Program-made: the position numbers and the translations under genes
In this document: in pieces, positions 33,186-46,502 of the stretch
How positions within the stretch are numbered: position 1 is the stretch's first letter
Layout of the letters: every line of letters starts with the position of its first letter
Notes under the pieces: model-generated
Seen by the model: the letters and a program-made list of their open reading frames with translations, nothing else
Database searches by the model: none
What the model was told of the DNA's origin: nothing
Assembly: GCA_947568835.1 (NCBI GenBank)
Contig: OX387603.1
Span: 17,012,651 to 17,076,650 of the forward strand
Direction: 5' to 3'
Origin: Protonemura montana
Taxonomy: Eukaryota; Arthropoda; Insecta; Plecoptera; Nemouridae
DNA: 64,000 nt

Positions 33186-36100
33186 CTATCGTCGACTAGA
33201 AGGCCCAGCCACAGAGTCTACTTCTTCAGGCAACCGTCGCTTGAGAAAGGGCTCCCGGATATTCAGCAGCTCGATTACTTCCTGAAAAACAAACATCTTG
33301 AAAAACAAAATTGCTTTTAACTTAATAACTTCTGTATCCACAGCTGATCAGGGTTCATTTAAATTCCGTTAATATTGTGACAACGTGAACAGATACTATA
33401 AAAAAATCTTTGGTTATATTAAAGGGGCATTTACCCTTCAAAATTATTTTTTACCATAGATTTGTAACTTGAGTATGAATTGAAATTGACTTATTTAAAA
33501 GAATTTTCTGAAAAAATGGCTCTGCAATTAATTATCTAAGATTTTTGGCTTTTCGCGTGGCGCGATCTGCGAGCTGAGTACGTTTCTCTTGTAGAATACT
33601 GTCTTTCCCTGCTGCCACTCCGTTGGCCAAAGTCGCCAAAAGTCTATCCCCTCCCTACCAATTATTTTTCCCGAGCGCTGTCCCTGCCGCTACGGCTCGG
33701 CCGTAGCGGCCTGAGCGGCCGCGGCACGCTCAGAGCGGTACTGCACGGAAATATGCAACATGCTAATTACATACCTGTGGTAATTTGCTTACTATAGCTA
33801 AATGAATAATTGTATCATAAAGCCAAATTATTTCAACACAGAGGAAAAATGGAGGACTTTGCTCAAATTATTTAAATGTTATCTGATAAGAGGTTTGTTT
33901 AGGTGCTAGGGGTCGAAAAAGCAGTACAGGTTATTTCTTATGGGAGTATTTTTTCTAAGCACCCAAGCCGAAAAACGCGGACTTTGGCAATTTCTGCACG
34001 GACAGCCGTGGACACAGGAGATTTTTTTTATAGCCCAAATGCCATTATTAAATCTTCCAAATCGATGGTAAAAAATTATTTTAAAGGGTAAATGCCCCTT
34101 AAAATAAATATGTGCTAAGATTGGAAGAGGGGGCAAGCCTTCTTTGAATGCTTCGTAGAATGTCCGAGTCCTTTCAGCCAATGGGCTCGTGACACGTGAC
34201 ACGTTCAACTGCAGCAGCAGCGAGCGAGGGTTCGCAAATATTGAATTATGTTTGGTTTGCAGCTAGGTTGTGAGCTGTCACTAGAAACCTCCACATTTTC
34301 AATTTTTTTTTGCTTTAGATTATTACTTATTTCTTTCGAGTTGGTCAAAATTGTGTAAAAAGACTCTCCCAACAGACTCATTCTAATATGACCAACTGTG
34401 ATACTGCGTTCGCCCATTTGAAGATAGTGCCATTTTTTCTGGCTGAGAATGACATTGTTACAGGTTGGTAGCAAAAGAGGCAGAGCTTTAAGATCGAGTC
34501 AAACCTTCTTACCCTATTGCCATTGGGACTATGTTAAAAAAATGGCACGGCATGGTCGATCGGGCATGGCCTTCTTGAAACATTGATAAGCCGGTGGGTG
34601 GCCATAGCATCTCATCTTTGGTCTAGTCTTTGAGGTCGAGACCCATAAATGTCTTAACTAATGATGACCAATCAGATTTCCATATTTAAAAATTCTGACA
34701 TACCAAGCTGAAATAACCAATCATCCTGAAGCACTCTTGACCAGTCCCCAAATGCTTTTTTTCTATTTACTTTTTGCTACCAAGATTGCCAATTGGCATT
34801 GCTTATCGCATGCCTGTACGTACTCTGAACTGTTCAGGTGACAGTGAAGTAATCATTTGCTGATTTTGTGCAGCGCTCTCAGAGCCATTAGATTCCTTCT
34901 CTCTATGGACAGGCACCAGGATTGGAAGGCCTCGATCATCTGCAACAAAGTTTGTATTACGGTATTGGGTTTATAGTTTATAGGCACGAATCTTAGCGCT
35001 ATTAGCTGTTTTCGCAAAAAAATACCGACCAACAACAACTAAACCGACGATAATGGTGGTCGCTCAGATATGGAAGCACCGTGGTTAAGATTTTAAAGAC
35101 ATTTATCTCGTTACTGCATCTCAGAATCTCAGAATTGCATTAGCATACAGTGCTATCCAATACCATAAATTTGACTACTCAGAAAAATGAAATTTTCAGG
35201 AGACATAGACATCTGCTATGTTTCTGATCTGCTGTGTCCTAGTTGTTACGTATTTTTTCCTAGCTTTTGCTCTGCTCAATTTCAGACACTTTATTGACAC
35301 ACTTTATCACATTTCAGACATGGCCAAGAATTTTTTGATGTCATTTTTTTTTTATTATTCTTGCATTTTAAATGGAGATAATAAAGAAGATTTTATCAAA
35401 TGTACTGACCATTGCCTGCAATGGGCAATTTCCTTTTACTTTATTCTTTGCATCTAAGAATTTCCCGTAAATATTAAAAAGCCCTCGGCTTGTCCGTAAT
35501 TTAAATATTAAAGAGTGCAACTAGGCAGGGTAACTGGTAATTGGCCAGTTGTCACATAAAGTAATTTGCTTTCTTCCTCTATTACAAATTTAATTCAAAA
35601 GAATTTTTGTTTTTCTAAATCACACTTATTACTTACCGATTATAGTTTATACTAATTTACGCAGGACTCCAACAAAGTCAAAACTAGCTCAGTACTTTTT
35701 AAGGTCAGAACCGAGTCATTCTCGTGGAGCACGCCATTGTTCAGCAGAATTGTCCAGGTAGTGGTGCCAAAACCCAGTTTAAAAGTAAGAAAAGAGTGAG
35801 TATGTACCTTGGTACCTTGATAGGTACCTTGATGTACCTTGCTCACAATGTGCACTTGAAGAAATTTATAAAATGCATGTAGTTTTCTCAGCCACAGAAA
35901 AATAAAAATAAGTAGTGACAATAGGACCTATTACCTACACCTAACTAAGAATTTCAGAAAAATTACCCTAAAAAGATTTTCATGGTTAAAATTGATAAGC
36001 CAGCAAATCACATACCATGTCCAAGCATCACACGGTTCTCCTTTACCAGGAACGCGAGGTAAAACATGTTCTCGACAGAAGCACCGAACGACCGTGGGTC

Positions 36101-39038
36101 GAGGACGAAGCTGAAGTAGCAGACAGGCTTGGATTTGTTGCGCTTATATTCGCGCTGCAGCTGTTTCCACATCGCCAGTACAATCTCGTCGACGCCCTCC
36201 CCCTCCTTTTCTGTGTTGTTTTCGGTTGTAACCTGCATTGTGATACATAAAAATCACGTGTTAAAAGCATACCATTTGACGAATGGTCAAAACGTTGTAC
36301 CCCACTGCACTTGCCGTGCAAAGCTTTCAAATGTTAAACCGAGTTAGCATGTGTTGCATGTTGTGTTAGGACAAGAACTTTATTGCTGGCCTTCAATTTG
36401 CAAAACGGATGCCTAAAATCATTGATAATGTCCTGGTTGGCAGTAGTTCCATTACTAGACACTGCTCATTGCCAGCCCACTTGTTTGCAACTCTAGTCCC
36501 TCTAGTCACTTCTTAGGTTTGAATATTGAAACGCTATATTTAGTAAGGAAGTGTATTTAAACCTACTTTATATGTTTCTCAACCCTTCGAGAGAGAAGGA
36601 GTTTAAAGGAGTTGAATTTTGACATATTAGTGTCACAGTGTGTCAGAGCTTAGGAAGTCCATCTAGGAGTTGAAAAATATAGTAAAATGGGATCTTAATA
36701 TTTTCTACAGGAAATCTATTGAAACTTAAAATATATTGCCAATTGAGATAAAATAATAAATAGAAGGAAAATAAAATGTGGTGTTTAGTTTTTAGTTGCA
36801 AAAGGCACCATAGTATTAGTTGCAAAATAGACCATTTCAGAGAAACAAAGAGAACGAAGAGCAACAAGGAGAGAATGCATACTGTCAAAGAAACTGGGAA
36901 GGATAAGAAATGCATTCAACATTTTCAACATTTTCAACAAATTATTTACTTACCGTGTCGAACATGCACGATCAAAGTGCCCAAGATGATCATCAAAAGT
37001 GAAAATTAAAAAAGCCTCAAACGAGTATCCGGCATAGCTTACATTTATTGGTCGTCGAGTCTCTGCAGCTGGCATAGCAGCAGGGCGAGATTTCCGTACG
37101 CGAATGTTCGGTTGCAGGTTTTCTGGCAATGCGCCCAGCATGGGAACGAACGATGGGACCATACGAAAGCACTTTTCGGCTGGCTCGGCCAGCTGGGTCC
37201 AGTCCAAAATCCCTTGATATGTAAACAGCAGGCTCGACTCCAAGAGAGAAACCTGTCACAATAAGAGTTTAATGGTTGATTGATTAATTTAAAGTTTATC
37301 AACAATTTATTACAAATTACAATTTTAAAAAGCAAGTCAAAAAAAATGACAGATGCAACAAATTAACTATTACAAACTCCTCTGGCCTATAAAACTAATT
37401 TTGCAAAAGCTTTGCTTTTAAGGTATTTTTAAAAGAATTCAAACTTTTTTTTCTATTATAACAATGGGTAACTTAATGAACAGTCGTCTCCCTTCTTGTA
37501 TTAGTCCTTTATAGAATATTTGTAGTTTGCAACCATGCAACCATCCAAATGATTGGTAAAGCATAAAAGGTCCAACAAAATTTTTGTTTGTTTTGTTAGA
37601 TGAGAAATGGTGACTGAAATAAGAGATGCACCAAATAGCCCAACAGGTGGTTGCTCTCAAAAATTGTTAAATTTCTAAATGTTAGCAGCAACAGTGGGAG
37701 AAAAATTTGGGGTGTAACTGTTAAGTAACAATCCCCCAGCTGGCTCCCTTGTCAGACGCAGTGGAAATAACGATGTAAAAAAGCAATGTACGCTATGTAA
37801 AAAACTGAAAAGCGTTATTTTGATCAAATATTCTGGATTTACATTGCACTTGCCACATTGCCACAGTGCAAAGTTATCAAATTAAGAAATTGCTCATGTT
37901 TATTGTTTATTTGCTCTTTGACAAAAATAGCTAAGGACTTTTAAACAGTATCTTATCTTACAGGAAAGACACAACAGTATGAGCAATGTGAAATCAACCA
38001 TTCATCAAATTTGCTTTTGACCCCAAGCCACCTTAGGTGTGCACAGGGTGCCACATTAGGAGGGGAGTAAGTAAATACAATATATTATTACAATTATGCA
38101 TTCCAAAGCCAGGTATAGTTGTGTTTGACAGGCAGTTTTTTCACATAACACACGTCTCTAGATTAGGGAGAGAGGGGAGGATGTGTTAGTGGTGGGTTGT
38201 TTGCCTCGTTGCTTTTGTCGCATACTTTGGTAGGTAAATTTGTAGTAAGCAAAAGCAGTAGTAGGAGTACTATAAGCAGTAGTAAATCTAACATGTATAG
38301 GTAACGTTTAGAAGTAGCATGTGGTAGTAGTAGTAGATGCACAGCCTATAGCATATTTTAACAAATTAACACAAATGTGAAAAATTGAACACATTACATA
38401 TTCACAAATTTTGCATTAAATGGAATATTCCTAAAAGTAATTTTGGTAGGATTTCTATTAAAATCATTGATTGCAAGTAGCATTAGAAAGGATACACAAT
38501 TTTCGACTGGCTGTATTCTGAAAAATAAGTCAAAAACTTACAATGTTATCTGCAAAGACCCCAGGATGAAACGAATCTAGGTTTGCGTCTATTCCTTCTG
38601 CATTTCCTTTTGCAATACTGCAACATATCGACACCAACTTAGCATCCGACACAAGCAAAGATGCCTCGCGTGTCGATCGTTTGCTTGTTCGTTGAGAGTG
38701 GTCCAGTTTTTCGAGCGGAATCCCTACTGAAACAGTTGCAAGGCCATAACTGTGGCAGTGAACGTACATGGCATGCACTTAAGTATTAGGAGTACAGCGT
38801 ACCTTTTGCCATTACATGGTCTGCACGATCAAGAATGTCATTTAGTTCTTGATGTGCAAGTAGCGGATCGAGCGTTTCCGTCGTCCCTGTAATGAGAAAA
38901 TCGTTAAGTTTAACAATTCTCTACACAAATCAGTATCTTCTTAACCTCCCACAGATGATCCACTAGGTTTTTAGGTTACTCACGAAGCATGTCCATCGAC
39001 CGTTCAATTAAATTCATATACGTAGCTTTGCCCTCCAT
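33186..39038 (-). CDS. Nse4: Nse4, kleisin subunit of the SMC5/6 complex, 7 exons
   Basis: Exons (5' to 3' on minus): 39038-38984, 38886-38803, 38726-38542, 37252-37043, 36232-36016, 34939-34824, 33281-33186. The sum is 963 nt, giving 320 aa, with GT-AG junctions and consistent phases. The C-terminal Nse4 signature VLDPRSFGASVENMFYLAFL (around residue 220) is diagnostic, followed by the family ending MITSLSPEQF and VIELLNIREPF. Before it lie DWTQLAEPAEKCFRMVPSF and PMLGAL. Nse4 bridges the Smc5 and Smc6 heads and works with Nse1 and Nse3 in DNA repair and chromosome segregation. The start at MEGKATYMNLIERSMDML is tentative: the protein is shorter than human NSMCE4A, so an upstream coding exon could be missing. 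An inverted-repeat element lies in the last but one intron. Confidence 0.92.
33421..34100. mobile_element. Long-TIR MITE-like element in an Nse4 intron
   Basis: The ends are near-identical inverted repeats of about 44 bp: the left contains AAGGGGCATTTACCCTTCAA and TTTTTTACCATAGATTTG, and the right reversed contains AAGGGGCATTTACCCTTTAA and TTTTTTACCATCGATTTG. The element is 680 bp with no ORF of note. Inside is a GC-rich perfect palindrome at 33687-33709 (CCGCTACGGC and its inverse around TCG). Target duplication is not clear, so the superfamily is open. Confidence 0.75.
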
Positions 39039-42000
39039 TGCAGCGATTTCTATGAAAAATGTTCAGTAATCGAATTGGAGCATAACTGCCGAAATACGAC
39101 TGTTAATACGCTCTGTACCAAGAAAAACAGATCTCAAGTCTAAACGCAGCACTACGCGCGAAAATGAGGTTTTCGAAATTCCCGTCATTATTCCTGTTCA
39201 TAGCGCTGTAGTCGACAAATTGTGAGCACCAACGTTCATATAGCTCGTTGGTGATCACAGGTTTTAAAAGTAGAAGCTCGACGGCAGTGGAAAATTAAAT
39301 ATTTTAGAAATAACATCGCTGTTAATTAACTTACATTTTCTTTCATTGTCATCATGATTTAGTTATTTTCACTTCGATAAACATTGTATTAGAAAATGCA
39401 GATAAAGCCGATCAAAATATGCAGTTTTAATAATGTACACAACTCTCTGTTTATCTTTTGATAAATTACTTTTAATAGCTATTTACGGGTTTTGTGTAAG
39501 GTTAAAGAGTCTACATGTACTTAATTACAACAACAAAAATCTACGACGGATCCATTTAGCGACCGAGTGGACGCCTGGACGTAAAATTTGTAATAGCTGA
39601 CAACGAATGGAAGTCCAAAGTTTGTACCTACCTAAAGATCGGCGCTCTTACTTCCTGTCTGAAATCATCTACAAGTATATATTATTAACCACAAATCTTA
39701 ATTCCAGCCTCGGAATAATTAGGTCAGCAACTCAGATATAGGTATCTTGTATTTTTTAAACTAATTAAATACGTGGTCTAATTACCCACTTCTAATTAAA
39801 GGATTTTAGTTGCTTGTAATGTAGTACTGGATTCTTTTCTCTAGGGTACTGGTAGTTAACCTCAAGCCACACTAGAAGTAAGTATATCAATGTTTTACAT
39901 TGGGAGGTTCAGATATAAAGAGAAGGTAGATTTTGGGGCTGTCTAAGGGGGTTTCTATGTTTATCTTATGGGATTAAACAAATTATTTTGATCACAATTT
40001 GAGTGAGAACCGAAGGACTTTTGTTTACCATAGTAAAAATCTGCGAAAAATGAATAACAAATTGAACCCGGGGTAGAGTTAGATGATATTTTGCAGCGGT
40101 CTTTATACCGTACATTAAAATACAACTTCCTAACCTCTTCGGGAGTAATCTCATTATTAATGACATTTTTACAAGATTGTATGTGTAAATCTAAGACTGT
40201 TGTTTAATTGGCTTTCATAGCCATAAAAATAAATTACAATTACATTACATCACTCTAAGCTTCGGGTGTAGTGTGTACTTCAAACAAACAGTTCAATAAA
40301 TCGTTGTTACGACGTGATGCCAAAGTATTTGCTATTCATATTTTAGATTTTTGTACGGCTATTGAAACCAACCTTACCAAATATCGTAATATAGCAAAAA
40401 TTAAAGTATGCACTTTACCATCGCGACCAATTGGTGTTCGGCCCAACTCATCCCTCAGCACGACCAAATGACTGTCACAAATGCAGCCATAAATGCAGAT
40501 CAATACATGCAATCGTATGTATACTTATTTACTACGAACAAGCATGATGAGCTTCGTTGGAAAAGCAACTGAAAAAAAGGTCGCAAGGCTAAAAATATAG
40601 TTGTTGAGTGAATAAATTAAAAATTAATGTAATTGAAACTGACGTTTTCGAAGTCGTGACAGAATTCAAATACAAGGCGCGTGAATCACTTGAGATTATT
40701 GAGCTGTCAGTCCTAATGCAATACGATCCAGTCGGGAAGGCAAACTGGTGCAGTATAATAACCCCACGGCCACTAATGACGAAGATGAAATCTTCCATTT
40801 TCCATGGATCCGTTTCTGTTTCTATTCCGGACCTCGCCCTCGCGGAACCTAGACGACGAAACGCCTCCTACCCCGACAGTCTGACGTCACGTCTACCTCC
40901 TAGTGCTGGTCCGGTGACTGGTGGTTCCCTAGGTGATCGAGATGCAAGTGATCTGTCATAACAGGCTAGGGGGGAGGGGGGCAAGGTTAACGTTATGGCG
41001 TTATGGTCCTTCGTCTGTTGCGGACATTGGCTAGTTCTTGTCCAGCAGTCCACAGCGACGATCCTCAAGTGTCTAGCTCTCTCGTCTCGACGCCTCGATT
41101 CGACGCCGTCGCAGCTCTCTTAGATCGACGTCGCGACCAGTAAAACAGATTCAAGTGAGTAGCTTTAGCCCGGCCGGTGTTTGTTACATAGAGGCATGGA
41201 ATTTCCACGAGATGATTGAATAGGTGGATAAATAATATAATGCAAGTTGATTTAATGGCTTTCGTTAAAACTTTAAGCGTGTGTCAGTTCTGATCGATAT
41301 CGCTCCTGGCCCAGTAATTCATGAAGGATTAAATCCATGACAAACACTGTTCAGACCAGGAATCTTGATATATTATGCAACGCAATACTTATTGTTAATT
41401 GTGTATACCGACTCCATGGCAACTTCCAAGGCATACACGGTATTAAATTATTTATTAGCAAGTCAATGTTATTTTCTTTAGAGGTTTAAAAAAATTTCTC
41501 GTGAATATGTAAATATATTTTCTAATTATAGTAACCGTGTCTACGTAAAGAGACTTTATTGAAGGAATGTGACATGATGTTGATGATACAAGTTAAGTGC
41601 GTGTGGGTGGGTCGCAGAAATACGATTTGCTGAATTGTAAAATTGGCATTAAGATTGACGAATGACAGGACGTGAAAATATGTTCAAACAGAGCAATTTT
41701 GTCGAAACAAAATTGCAAAGAAAGAGTTTTATTGCGGCCCATAGAAACCTTGATCTAATTCCGAGAGCTGAGTAGAAATTACTAAGTAACAACGAAACAA
41801 GTCATTCACGGGTTTACTTCGTTATTTTTCTACCATGAATTTTTTTACAATCTGGACGAATATGAAGAATTTTGTAAATCTAGGCTAAACCAAAAATGAT
41901 TTTTTTTTGCATACAAGGTTTTATAGAAGGAATTTTTATTTTTAATTTTTAATTTTTATTCTAAGACGTGTTTCAAATGCTATATTATGTAAAATGGTAT

Positions 42001-42194
42001 AAATGAAACAAAATAAGCAAACAAACAAACAAACAAACAAATACCAATAGTCCACTTCACATCCATTCAAGCCGTCGCTATTAACTACCGATAACATTCA
42101 ATCTTCGACATGATATTAGCTCATCATAACATTTTCAACAATATAGTATTTGCACAATATTGTATCTCATAGTCTCAGCCGTGCACCCTTGCAG
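39039..42194. other. Intergenic; possible CpG-rich promoter at 40.8-41.15 kb
   Basis: Most of this stretch is AT-rich and without coding signals. Around 40830-41154 the base composition turns GC-rich with many CpGs, a CRE (TGACGTCA) at 40882-40889 and a donor-like site TTCAA|GTGAGT at 41154/41155. This would fit a promoter and untranslated first exon of a plus-strand gene. No in-frame ATG links it to the exon at 42195. Confidence 0.35.
42018..42042. repeat. (AAAC)n microsatellite
   Basis: A short run of AAAC repeats, about six units. Confidence 0.8.
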
Positions 42195-42351
42195 AATGGA
42201 CAGTCTTTTGGTCAGGCTATCCTCCATTACGAGCGACCTTATGAGTTATATGTGCGTGACTATGTGACAAAATTACACGCATCGGGCCTTGGCTTACTTG
42301 ATGTACGAGATGACGTCATATGTCCCCACCCAGAGTATGGTCCAGCCAGGT
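42195..42351 (+). CDS. Orphan internal exon, unrecognised protein
   Basis: A 157-bp open segment lies between a good acceptor (ACCCTTGCAG) and a strong donor (CCAG|GTAAGT), phase 0 in and phase 2 out. It encodes about 52 residues beginning NGQSFGQAILHYERPYELY and continuing VRDYVTKLHASG, LLDVRDD and CPHPEYGPA. Composition and codon use look like real coding sequence, in contrast to the AT-rich surroundings. I do not recognise the family and could not place convincing neighbouring exons. It may be part of a long-intron gene or a remnant. Confidence 0.5.
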
Positions 42352-44925
42352 AAGTCTTTGGTCAGCCTGCAATCGTTCCAGAGGCAGGAATTGACAATTG
42401 ACATCGAAATTAGGGGGAACAATCACTACAGATTTTTATTTTTTCATGAAATGGCTCAAACTTTGTACTCTTGTAAGTAGCTGAACTTCCTGCCCCATGC
42501 AACATTTGTGAGCGAATATTTACAATCTTTTCCGAATCCCAGAAGCTTTTGGCAACGTTTTTACTCTCCAGGAATATGCTGGATTTCACAGATGATATTG
42601 AAATGCGATCTGATGACTGATTGTCTATTGTTTGTTTTGACTTACTCCATTCAATTCGTCCTGACAAGTAGATTGCAAAAAAAAACTCAGATCGATTTTT
42701 AGTATTTTTAGTAAGGTTTTTTCTAGCTATTTTTAGTTTTTATTGGTTAGTATGGTTTTTTTTATATTGATTTAGTATTGTTTGGCATTATTGATAGATT
42801 TTTAGATTTTTAGTATTTTTAAGTATGCACATAATTTCGACCAAGTCCTTGTGTCACATCTGCTTATCACAATGGAAAGTTTATTTTCCATGGACAATAA
42901 AAAAATGTAATTATTTTCACTCCATTAGGTTTCCAGATTTCCGTCGATTAGATTAGAAGTGAATCTAGAAAAACACTTTCAAAACATTGATCTTGCCAAT
43001 TTTATCGATGGAACCGATTTTCATGAAAGAAATAATTTATTACACTTTTTAAACGCAATTCTTATGTCAAAAATGGGCTATCAAAACGCAATATTGCCAC
43101 AATCATTGGCTCAGTCAACTGGGCATGGAATTTCTTCCCACATAAAAGTCGTGACAAATTTCACGTCTAGTTGGCTAGGGGTACAGAGTTTTAAACATTT
43201 GCATGTGTTTTATCGAGAGGAATCCACACGGAGAACAAAGTAAACAATCAGAGTGAAAATGTTAAAAAAAAAAAAAACAGACCACTCTGTGCAGACTTAT
43301 CATGGCCCCACCCTTGAGGTAAGATTAATAGTAATCAGGCTTGTTGTAAATTATTAACCTACACTTTTTTCTATCAAGGATATTTTTTGTACCTACTATT
43401 CTGAACTTGGTTAAAAAGAGAAATATTGGAGGTTCATTTTCGCAAGTGGAAAAAAACATTTCGAAAAAAGGAAACTTGTTTGAACAAACTTAAATCGTTA
43501 AGCTATTATCCTTTTTCTACAACAAATTCGATTTCTAGAATTTAAACATCAACCAAACAAAATAAAAAAAAACCGGCCAGAGAAAAAATGTATTCAAAAT
43601 CTCAGTGGGTTTTTCCCCATAAGCGATATTGCGTCGTGCAAGGTGGTGGATGGATAACCCTCCCCGTATGAACGCTAGTGATGGACTTAGAAAAGTATAA
43701 ATTTACCTGTCAGGTCGGTTTAGGAGTTAAGAAATAACAATACATTCATTAACATGTAAAAGTACACTCCTAGACATGGAAGAAGTCCTCTAAATTTCAA
43801 GAGACCGAGGAAGAACTGACTCTTTCATCCATGAAAATAAAGATTTATGTTTATTATCAAAATCGCGAGCCCTTGGTATCAGAATATATTATCTTTTACT
43901 TTTTCTGTACTGAATACATTCACGACTTTACAAGAAGTTAGTCGTTATACCTTCCACCTACATAATGTAAGATAAACGAGAAATATATTAAACAAGCAAT
44001 CGATCAATCAAACAAGTTCTGAAGGAAAATAACACCAATTATACCAAGATTTTCTCTGTCAAATTCGAATTAAATCGTCCCGCAAAAACAGACGCAGATG
44101 TATACTTTACTCTTTAGTGAGTGACAATGACACTGTGGCGCTTATTTGCGCCTCCAGATCCTCAGAGATCGGTGACGATCTCCAGGAGATATTGGTCCAC
44201 GAGTGACTTCAAGGGAAGCCCAGTGCCAACTCACGTGCGAGTCCTTGCGTAAGCAATGCGTCGCCTTGGATTGTGATGGATGCTGCAGTAATAATGACAT
44301 GCATCCTGATTTAAGTAGAAGCCAATCCGGACATGATATTGGAACAGTCGGATGATTGCTGCACCCAATTATGGAGAAGTAAACACATTTCCCGCATAAC
44401 GATTCCGAAAGCACGTGAATCAAGTTCAACCCACATGCTGCAATGTGGTAATATTGTGTACATTATCGTGTTGTGGAATTTTAAAGATCTTCGGACAGCC
44501 GGTCTAGGAGCTCTCAACGACGTGATTCAATTACGTCCAATGAATACCAACGCGTAGACCGGATGAGAACTAAGTCCGAGATCTTGATGGCTCTAGTATT
44601 TTGGACATTTACGAAACTAGATTTATCACAATTACATCTACAAATTATTTGTGAGCATCAGGCCACCTTGTGGGCTGGGAAATGGGAAATCCCAGGTCCA
44701 CTTATTTATAGCCATGGTTGTGTTGATTAACTGCTTGTGCTTTTGGTAACTTCTTTTTGGATATTTTCTTTCGAATTTCTCATAAGATAGCACCAGCTCC
44801 AGCTCCAATACCTTGCACCAGAACACACGGCACAATAAATCAGCTGTCAAATCAATTTCGGAACTCGTGTGTCATACAAATTCTTTACATAAAAACTGGA
44901 CTACATAACAGTGTCTTGTTTCAGG
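42352..44925. other. Intergenic or intronic, no firm gene
   Basis: AT-rich sequence. An ORF at 42959-43243 could join in phase to the exon ending at 42351 via TTCCAG at about 42916, but its composition is unlike the other exons and it shows no motif, so I do not call it. 44130-44560 has higher GC and looks like an unidentified repeat. Confidence 0.35.
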
Positions 44926-46439
44926 ATGTCGACGTTTATGACGTCACTGGTGCTTGTGCTGTCAGCTCTGGGCGCCCTAGCGGCGTCACGCGAGCCCCGT
45001 CAAGGTCAGTGCTGCCCTCGCCGTCGCCGCATTGCAATTGGCTTTCAGATTGCAGTGCAAATGCAATCAATTGCTAAACGCTATCATATAAACTCTCACC
45101 ACCCACGAGTCCCTAAGAAAGCCACAGACCACCTGTCACTGACAGAGGTCATGCGAAGAAAAAATTAGGTCGTTTCTAAGCTCTAGAAATGTTGTAATGC
45201 TGGTTCTTGGTTGGTAAAAATTGCAGATTGGATCCATGAGTTTTTTAATGTTTTGCCTAATTTTCAGTAGCAGTCGATATAATTGTTAAATTGTTTACTT
45301 TTTAAAAAGCTTCCTTTGGTTTGCAGTACTCCATACTTGAAAGGCAATAAATATATAGCAAACATAAACGTGCAAGTGATGTTCACTAGCATTAATGCTA
45401 TTATCATTAATTCATTATTCATGAATGATCTTCTGTCATCATAAAAACTTCCGCAGAGTACGAGGTGTTTTCTGAAAGGTTGATACTTGGAATTTCCTCA
45501 CACATATTTGAACATTATTTCTGGCAGAAAACTGCGCCATAACGTGATGTTTCATTCCTCTTAACATCATCGGGGCCTTTATATCTACATCACGATGACA
45601 TATGCTATCCTCCTGTCTATTTATTTGATCAACTTCCGTTGCGACCTCTCATAGGGCGCCGGACGTGTCGGTCCTCTATCCAACCAAGTTTCTTTCACAC
45701 TTTTGAGTGAGCTTAAAGCCGAAAACACAATTGTTTTTCACCATCGATTAATGCGTAGCGAGAGATCTGCGAGGAAAGCTGCCACGCGCTTCCCAGTATA
45801 ATGGGCGCCGGTGACCGCTCCCTGTCATGAGAATCGGAGAGTCACGGCACCTTGTTACAAGAACAAAAAAAAAACACCACGCCGATAACAAACAACGTAA
45901 AAAAACTCGATGGATGACATTCCGGCGATTGGTTCTAAGCACACTTCCTATGGAGCCACTCCCGTAATACGTGGGTACTCCACTGGAACCGTCCACGTAT
46001 TGCGTAAGGTGGTTCTGGTTCGCACGATACCTATCTAACTATAAGTACCTACATATACGAACTCCAACAACGGAACAACGATCGGTTTGGCATGTTGGTA
46101 ACATCGCTTCTCGTGTGATCACCGAAGTTAAGCAAAACTGCGCTGGGTTACTTTTGGATGGGTGACCACCATACACATGACCAGTTCTGTAGCACAGCAA
46201 CTTCACTCGCCTTGCGGATAAAACCTCTCGACACCGTAGATTTGTGGCGGAACCCTGTTGTTCGCATTGTAACATATATCGGATGGGAGGTTATGCCGGT
46301 GGTCCCTTTGGTGCTCTTCGACAGGAGTAGGCTACGTACCTACCTACGCCGGGTTTCCTCTCTTCCCTTCTAGGCTATATTACGTTCTATATCATCCACT
46401 TATTCACCGACACCATGTTAGACAATAAACCTATTATTA

Positions 46440-46502
<63 letters not shown>

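Noticed and set aside
42959-43243. 94-codon plus-strand ORF, phase-compatible with the exon at 42195
   Set aside because: Begins at GTG, is AT-rich unlike the other exons, has no conserved motif; the acceptor at about 42916 is only fair.
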